Source: Spirometra erinaceieuropaei (Eukaryota > Platyhelminthes > Cestoda > Diphyllobothriidea > Diphyllobothriidae). Taken from it: a stretch of 64,000 nucleotides of DNA. The stretch lies in contig CACRXP010000033.1 in the NCBI GenBank assembly GCA_902702965.1, forward strand, positions 1,895,621 through 1,959,620, given 5' to 3'. Made by a program: the position numbers and the translations under genes. Below, piece after piece: positions 59,496-64,000 of the stretch (positions within the stretch are counted from its first letter, which is position 1; each line of letters starts with the position of its first letter). The notes under the pieces were generated by a model. That model did no database searches and was not told where the DNA came from. It worked only from the letters and a program-made list of their open reading frames with translations.

Positions 59496-59560
59496 CCACT
59501 ACCTCTGACGATGGACTCCTGTACGAGTCTGAAAGCTCAGGATAATAAACGAATTGTTCC
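59496..59560 (+). ncRNA. Hammerhead-like ribozyme motif in the PLE 3' region, intact
   Basis: CTGACGA at 59505-59511; stem II GACTC (59514-59518) with GAGTC (59525-59529), extended by a G-T pair; GAAA at 59531-59534; stem III is self-complementary AGCT (59534-59537); C17 at 59538. Cleavage would be between 59538 and 59539. Stem I begins CCT/AGG. Relative to the ACGT copies, both stem III positions changed together and stayed self-complementary. It sits 45 bp after the ORF stop and about 30 bp before the tail. Confidence 0.75.
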
Positions 59561-59604
59561 GGTGCTCGATTCTTCTTCTTCTTCTTCTTCAAATAATGTT
59601 TTCT

Positions 59605-62585
59605 TTTCTTCAAACAATATCACTTATTTTGTGAGACAATCAAAGTTAATGTAAAACATGCACACTAAATATGTACTCATTTTTACCGAGTGCGGTCATC
59701 ACAGGAGGCCAAAAGGGAATGCATTCGAAAGCCAACACTCCGGATAGTGCAAAATATTAAAGGCGTATGCTAAGTACCGATTAATATTTTAACGCCACCT
59801 AGGAAATCTTTCCTAATCATAAACGGATTTCAGAATTTCGACTAAGATTTCCCCAGACAGGTCGCTCGCTGTATACCATTCGCTACCGCTTCAACTGCCT
59901 GCCCTGTCCATGCACATTAATTCATGGCGTTGGCCTACTTACTCGCATCCTACTCCATGAAAATCTGGTGCAAATCACAGCAGGCCATACCACAGTTTCG
60001 CTTACTTAGTATCAATATTAGTATCAGTGTATTTCAGGGAAAGTAGGTGTGTGCCTTTGAAATCCCCAACATCATGCACGTTATCAGGTTCAACACTCCC
60101 CACCATAGCCAGGAACTGGGAATTTCTCACGTCAGTGATGTGTTCTTCGATCCCCTCTCCATTTAGCTGTACTGTTGCATGCAAGATCTATGCAGTATTT
60201 CTTTTTTACGTAATATTGGTGTGTGGGATGGGGTCTGATATGTGGCATGCGCAAACGGGCTGTCTTCAGCCCCCTTAGCCTTCTCTCTCACTTTCACCTG
60301 GGAAAATCGGCTCATGCACGGGAAATCTTTCATTATAAACAGTCTGACAGTATTGGGCTTAAATAACTGCACTAAAAGCCCCGGCTTTGAAGGTCGCCAA
60401 CCAGCATTTTATTTGAGATCTCGTTGTTGGCCTGGTGGGTATCCATGTAGGGTTGTCGGCCGGTGGACTGAGGGTCAGGTTACGAAAGCTTTTACTTAAT
60501 GTACCTTTTATGCTTCTACCACCCAGCTGGTCCTGTGTCGCCCCCATATTTTGTTGCGTAAAAGCCAGGGCTTCTCGCGGGGACTATTAAGTGGGACTGT
60601 ACGCCTAGGTGCGGGATCACGCCGCTAGTCAGTTGACCCCTCTCCCGCCTTCAGTTCTTTTGACTCTGCCATTACGTTGGACTCTAGTGGGAGAGGAGAA
60701 GGGAGTGAGGAAGATGTAGCCCAGGTATTACATCACAATAAACTAACTCACGGGCGTAACCATTCACGCGCCCACTCTGATGCGAACCACACTGCGGACG
60801 TTGACTAAACCCTCGGGTTCTCTGGTGAGGCTGGTCATCGGATATTCTCCATGTTCACAGTCGGGCGCTCGCGGTTAAAGTGAAGGAATTTCAGTGAACG
60901 CCTTTCTTTATATCAGTTTTTGACGTTACGGTACTCAGTTTTTCTAATCAATCAAAGAACCTTATCAAAACCACGTCCTTCGACGAGGACAATCTGACAC
61001 AGTGGTTTTCGTGAGGCACGGTTTGCTCGTTTTTGCACAGCACAGGTAAATTCCATTCTTTTCATTCCCGATCGGTCTATTAGAGGGTGCGCGTCATTCG
61101 GCCGGCCAGCTAGCTCAAAATAATCCTCATAAGACTGCCTTTCAATTTTAATCCACCCATGACGCCGGTTGACCAGCAACCCTCAAAACTAAATAAAGAC
61201 TTTAAATTCTTTACTGTATCCTTAAATGAATTATCGACCGGCTTTTTACTAAAGCAGGATTTAAGCATAGCCCGTGATGTCTCTAAAATAACATAAAAAA
61301 CAGAACTTCCAGCTGCCTTTCGCTCTCGATTGGGAGCCCTCTTGTCTAAATAAAAGTTCATTTTTTCGATATCACACTGTAAAATTGATAACGCGGTCGG
61401 AATTTTTCCGGAATTCTGAGATCTGGTCTTCGAGTTCACTTCGTCAGCTATTGCCTGCCAGAGTTCGCATTCTCTTCCCTTCTGTGAGCACAGCCGAGAA
61501 GCTGACTCACTGTGCGTACAAGACCTGCTGCACCATCTCTGCTGTATGCATAATTCCGGACATCTGCCCCATCAGTTGTTGCGTCTTGACGAAAGAAGGG
61601 GGTCCTTGAAAAAGAATCAATTTATACTGACGGCCTGCGCGTAGCGGTTCACAATTCGTCAAAATCAGCCTGAACGTTTTGGAGTCCTGAGCGTTCTAGG
61701 ACATTCAGGCCTCTAGCATGCTGACTGCTGATTGGCAGTTTCTTGCGCTAGGACTTCCTCGCGGATAAAAACTAGAACGTCCGGCAGATTATTGATTTTT
61801 GACCAGACGTGAGCAAATATACCACGCGTGATCGACAATGCACTACACTCTGATTGGCTGCCTGACTCCACGCGGTCGACTTGGCCGCCAAGGGCGGTGA
61901 CTCTGTATGCGCTCTCAAGAACACTATTCCACTTTCGATGACTTTATTGTACACTGTAAGGAAAGGTGACGCCTTTCAAGAAGGTAAAGTTCAAAATTTA
62001 CGAATACATTTGGCGGCGTAGCATACGTTTGAGAGTAGTCAAGTCGAGCACGATTTATGCATTTTGGAAAGCAGAATCGTGACGTTAAAAATTTAATGAC
62101 GATGACTTCGCAGCATTTGTCCTCGTTAGTTATGATTAACCATGGGAGTTGTGAAACCACTTGACTTTAGTCCTGAGGTGGACAATTATTTCATCTAGCT
62201 CACAAGTCGATAAGTCTGTTCATTATGTGTACTCAGGAGGAGAGGTCAAAATATAAAACCGAAACGAGTAAACAGGGTAATTTGTGGACACCGACGAAGA
62301 TACTTGCAGTGACCTGTGTTTGCATCCTAGATGGAAAGTTCCGGGATTTGTGTTTTTTAACGATCAACTATGGTGCATAAAGTGCAGACATCTTCTGATA
62401 AACATGGTGCTAATCTTTTTTCTGCTTTTTCCTACATGACAGCTAGCTATCCCACTTTTCATTTGTGGCCTTCTGCAAAATGTCATAGGTTGACGCACTT
62501 GAATGACCTCGTCTAGATCACCTGAGTATGGTTCACGCAATCATACTTAAATAGTAGGCAGTCCGTTTTAAACTTACTACCCAAA
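59605..62585. other. Upstream of the secreted-protein gene; no gene supported
   Basis: Two minus-strand ORFs (61110-61439 and 60952-61179) overlap. The second has 'EDYFELAGRPNDAHPL', which may be a worn LINE C-terminus, but this is weak. A GC-richer patch near 60580-60800 looks repetitive and unrecognised. Promoter signals for the gene at 62586 were not identified. Confidence 0.35.
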
Positions 62586-62655
62586 ATGAATTGTCTTCTG
62601 CGCGAGGCGTTTCCAGTAATGTGTCTTATTGTGTTGCTAATATCACTCATAAGAG
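62586..62655 (+). CDS. Exon 1 of an unrecognised secreted or membrane protein (signal peptide)
   Basis: ATG at 62586 in the context CCAAAATGA opens 23 codons plus one base. The peptide starts 'MNCLLREAFP' and continues with a hydrophobic core 'VMCLIVLLISLI', a textbook signal peptide. The exon ends AAGAG followed by GCAAGT, the exact consensus of the minority GC-AG intron class. Its last base and the CC opening exon 2 make an Ala codon, giving R-A-E after the core, a plausible cleavage area. The intron (62656-62845, 190 bp) ends in a good acceptor. Phase agreement across this and the next two introns is the main evidence that this is a gene. I do not recognise the family. Confidence 0.68.
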
Positions 62656-62845
62656 GCAAGTTCATTTCGCGATTTTTTGTGACACACACAGAAGAATAAA
62701 AATCTACGCACCAAACACTTAATTATATTTAAAAAAACAGTTAAACAAAAACGCATTAACTTTTTTTAAAACGATTCCTATATATAGAACAATTAAAGCC
62801 TCTGGTGCAAATTTTGCACGGGGGTATACTCTTTATCATTTATAG

Positions 62846-62940
62846 CCGAGAATGCTATCCAGAAGACGTTCACAAATCATCAAATTCCTCAGTCAGACGG
62901 TCCATACAGCATAGAGGTGCCTATTTCCAATGAAGCATCG
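62846..62940 (+). CDS. Exon 2 of the same gene
   Basis: Ninety-five bases: two that complete the split codon and 31 whole codons. The acceptor is 'ctttatcatttatag' and the donor is GTAAGA at 62941. The peptide begins 'ENAIQKTFTNHQIP' and contains 'GPYSIEVPISNEAS', reading like the start of a mature extracellular beta-rich domain. It ends in phase 0, matching the phase-0 start of exon 3. The intron is 102 bp (62941-63042). Confidence 0.68.
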
Positions 62941-63042
62941 GTAAGATCGATACGAGTTAGGCGACGCCGAAGTACTTACATATTCTGCCGTTCAACTGAA
63001 TCCCGACCTCCTTTCGTAACAAAATATTTGCTTTTGTAATAG

Positions 63043-63145
63043 AAACTCTACTTCGCCGTGGATACAGACATATACGTTGCCGTCAATGGAACATGCCGTC
63101 TGAATTCCCTTGTGCACTTTGCCTTTCCTTGTCCGGTCAATTGCT
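63043..63145 (+). CDS. Exon 3 of the same gene
   Basis: One hundred and three bases between 'tttgcttttgtaatag' and a GTAAGT donor at 63146. The peptide reads 'KLYFAVDTDIYVAVNGTC' and then 'FAFPCPVNC'. NGTC is an N-glycosylation sequon, and three cysteines (one in the sequon) suggest disulphides, both consistent with the signal peptide in exon 1. It ends after one base of a codon. The open frame continues into the intron to 63255, which is fortuitous. Confidence 0.7.
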
Positions 63146-63278
63146 GTAAGTTTCACGCCATTCATTCGACGAGCGGTAATTTAATAAATCTTTTCTGTAA
63201 CAGAAACGCCCAATTTCAATTTGCGTTAAATGAAAACTGGCATATGAGAATCTAACAACACTGACCTTCTGTTTGTAG

Positions 63279-63380
63279 CGGCCCAAACGTGTCTTCTTCA
63301 TATAAGACTTCCAGAAGTTTCTTTTATGGGACGATTGGTAGTCAAGACAAACGAAACACATTACGATGTATACCACCACC
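63279..63380 (+). CDS. Exon 4 of the same gene
   Basis: One hundred and two bases from an acceptor 'ccttctgtttgtag' to a GTAAGT donor at 63381. It is phase 1 on both sides, so it joins exon 3 in frame through a Ser codon. The peptide includes 'AQTCLLHIRLPEVSF' and 'RLVVKTNETHYDVYHH', with a second sequon (NET). The gene must go on. Possible later acceptors are at 63451 and 63487, and a strong one ends at 63974 with an exon running out of the window, but I could not choose between them. Confidence 0.68.
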
Positions 63381-63974
63381 GTAAGTGTCCGCCCGAATGT
63401 GACCATTTTACTAAAAACGTTAGTATAGTGGCACTTTTTTCTACCAAACAGTAGGTTATTGCTCTCAAAGTGGGGACACTTTTGCAGGGACTAACGATAG
63501 AAAAATTATTGAAAGTCTATGTGGTGCGTTCTCATCACATACTTACTCGTCACACCGTCTGTGCCGTATAAACATTATGCTGTGATGTTCACTGGAAGGT
63601 GGAGGAAATCAGATGCTTTGATTAAACACAGCCTTTCTCTCACGTGTCTAATCGATGGATTTAGTAGTGTTGTAAACTGAATATCCCGTTTATTTCCGGT
63701 TAGATGTGATGCACGTGCGTGCTCGCATTAATAAAAAACACTTCATTTTTGTCGCTGACGATCATTTCAAATGGCGTTGTCTCTCAAAACTAGTGTTCGG
63801 GAGGATACGACCGTAAATGAAAAGAGGTTTCGCTAATAGCGAGCATTAAGTCAATAAAAGTGGCTAGAATCTCTGCTTAGCATTAGCCTGTTCGACCGTA
63901 CTATATCACGTTTGTTTTGCCATTCACCCACTGCTGCTGATTGGAAATTACTTTTGATCCTTTCCTTTGAACAG

Positions 63975-64000
63975 AGCGCGACGAATGTGGCAGTCGAAGG
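63975..64000 (+). CDS. Possible start of a later exon, cut by the window edge
   Basis: A pyrimidine-rich acceptor ('gatcctttcctttgaacag') ends at 63974. The remaining 26 bases are open in more than one frame, so phase and link to exon 4 cannot be tested. Confidence 0.35.

Larger units (their letters stand above)
56475..59604 (+). mobile_element. Near-complete Penelope-like element with inverted end and 12-bp target-site duplication
   Basis: ATAATGTTTTCT occurs at 56475-56486 and 59593-59604, flanking 56487-59592. The insert has an inverted terminal fragment on the left (56487-57080) and a full plus-strand unit (57081-59592) with ORF, 3' UTR, hammerhead motif and a TTC tail. The inverted fragment is the reverse complement of 59018-59580 (GIY-YIG domain to tail), less 22 bp, plus about 45 bp of the unit start (the mirror of 57081-57125), so it contains a tail-to-head junction. 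The near identity of the two copies of the nuclease region and the exact duplication point to a recent insertion. Confidence 0.92.

Noticed and set aside
60952..61179. Minus-strand ORF with 'DYFELAGRPND', like a worn LINE C-terminus
   Set aside because: The likeness is a handful of residues; no RT or tail is near.
1..64000. CRISPR arrays, operons, ribosome binding sites, rRNA genes
   Set aside because: No regularly spaced repeats, no polycistronic gene order and no rRNA-like segments; the sequence is eukaryotic.

Overview
The window looks like repeat-dense, gene-poor nuclear DNA from a metazoan. A flatworm is the best guess, and a large-genome tapeworm of the diphyllobothriid kind would fit, but no barcode gene is present to prove it. 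The reasons are: spliced exons with GT/GC-AG borders, several Penelope-like element (PLE) lineages carrying GIY-YIG endonuclease domains and hammerhead-ribozyme-like motifs, decayed CR1/jockey-like LINEs, and tRNA-derived SINEs. An 83-base run of N marks a draft-assembly gap.

Layout. 1-5 kb: an old dispersed repeat (family A) and a single fibronectin type III exon on the minus strand (2460-2738), the first of two well-supported host-gene pieces. 5-14 kb: SINEs, a LINE endonuclease relic and a decayed PLE reverse transcriptase. 14-22 kb: a foldback element, a second SINE type, PLE tail relics and a GIY-YIG fragment. 22.6-24.6 kb: a long copy of family A ending in a 391-bp tandem duplication. 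25.2-28.2 kb: a rearranged repeat cluster with a perfect 252-bp inverted repeat, an 86-bp perfect palindrome, a ribozyme-bearing PLE tail and a broken PLE gene. 28.9-32.3 kb: PLE fragments, including a short composite insertion with two head-to-head ribozyme motifs and 12-bp target-site duplications. 38-45 kb: SINEs and a LINE on the minus strand with a second LINE end nested in it. 46-54 kb: PLE relics, a SINE and degenerate telomere-like repeats. 56.5-59.6 kb: a near-complete, young PLE with an inverted terminal copy and a 12-bp target-site duplication. 62.6 kb to the end: the 5' part of a multi-exon gene for a secreted or membrane protein, assembled here from splice signals because its exons are too short to show as ORFs.

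The most notable theme is the set of hammerhead-like ribozymes at PLE ends. Seven loci carry the motif, intact or decayed. Intact copies keep the catalytic boxes, a stem II whose sequence differs but still pairs, and a self-complementary ACGT or AGCT stem III. Hammerheads in PLEs are known in general. The new parts are the local covariation, the head-to-head pair, and the shared architecture of the two composite insertions.

Most remaining sequence (roughly 60%) is AT-rich and shows no coding or structural signal that I can defend.
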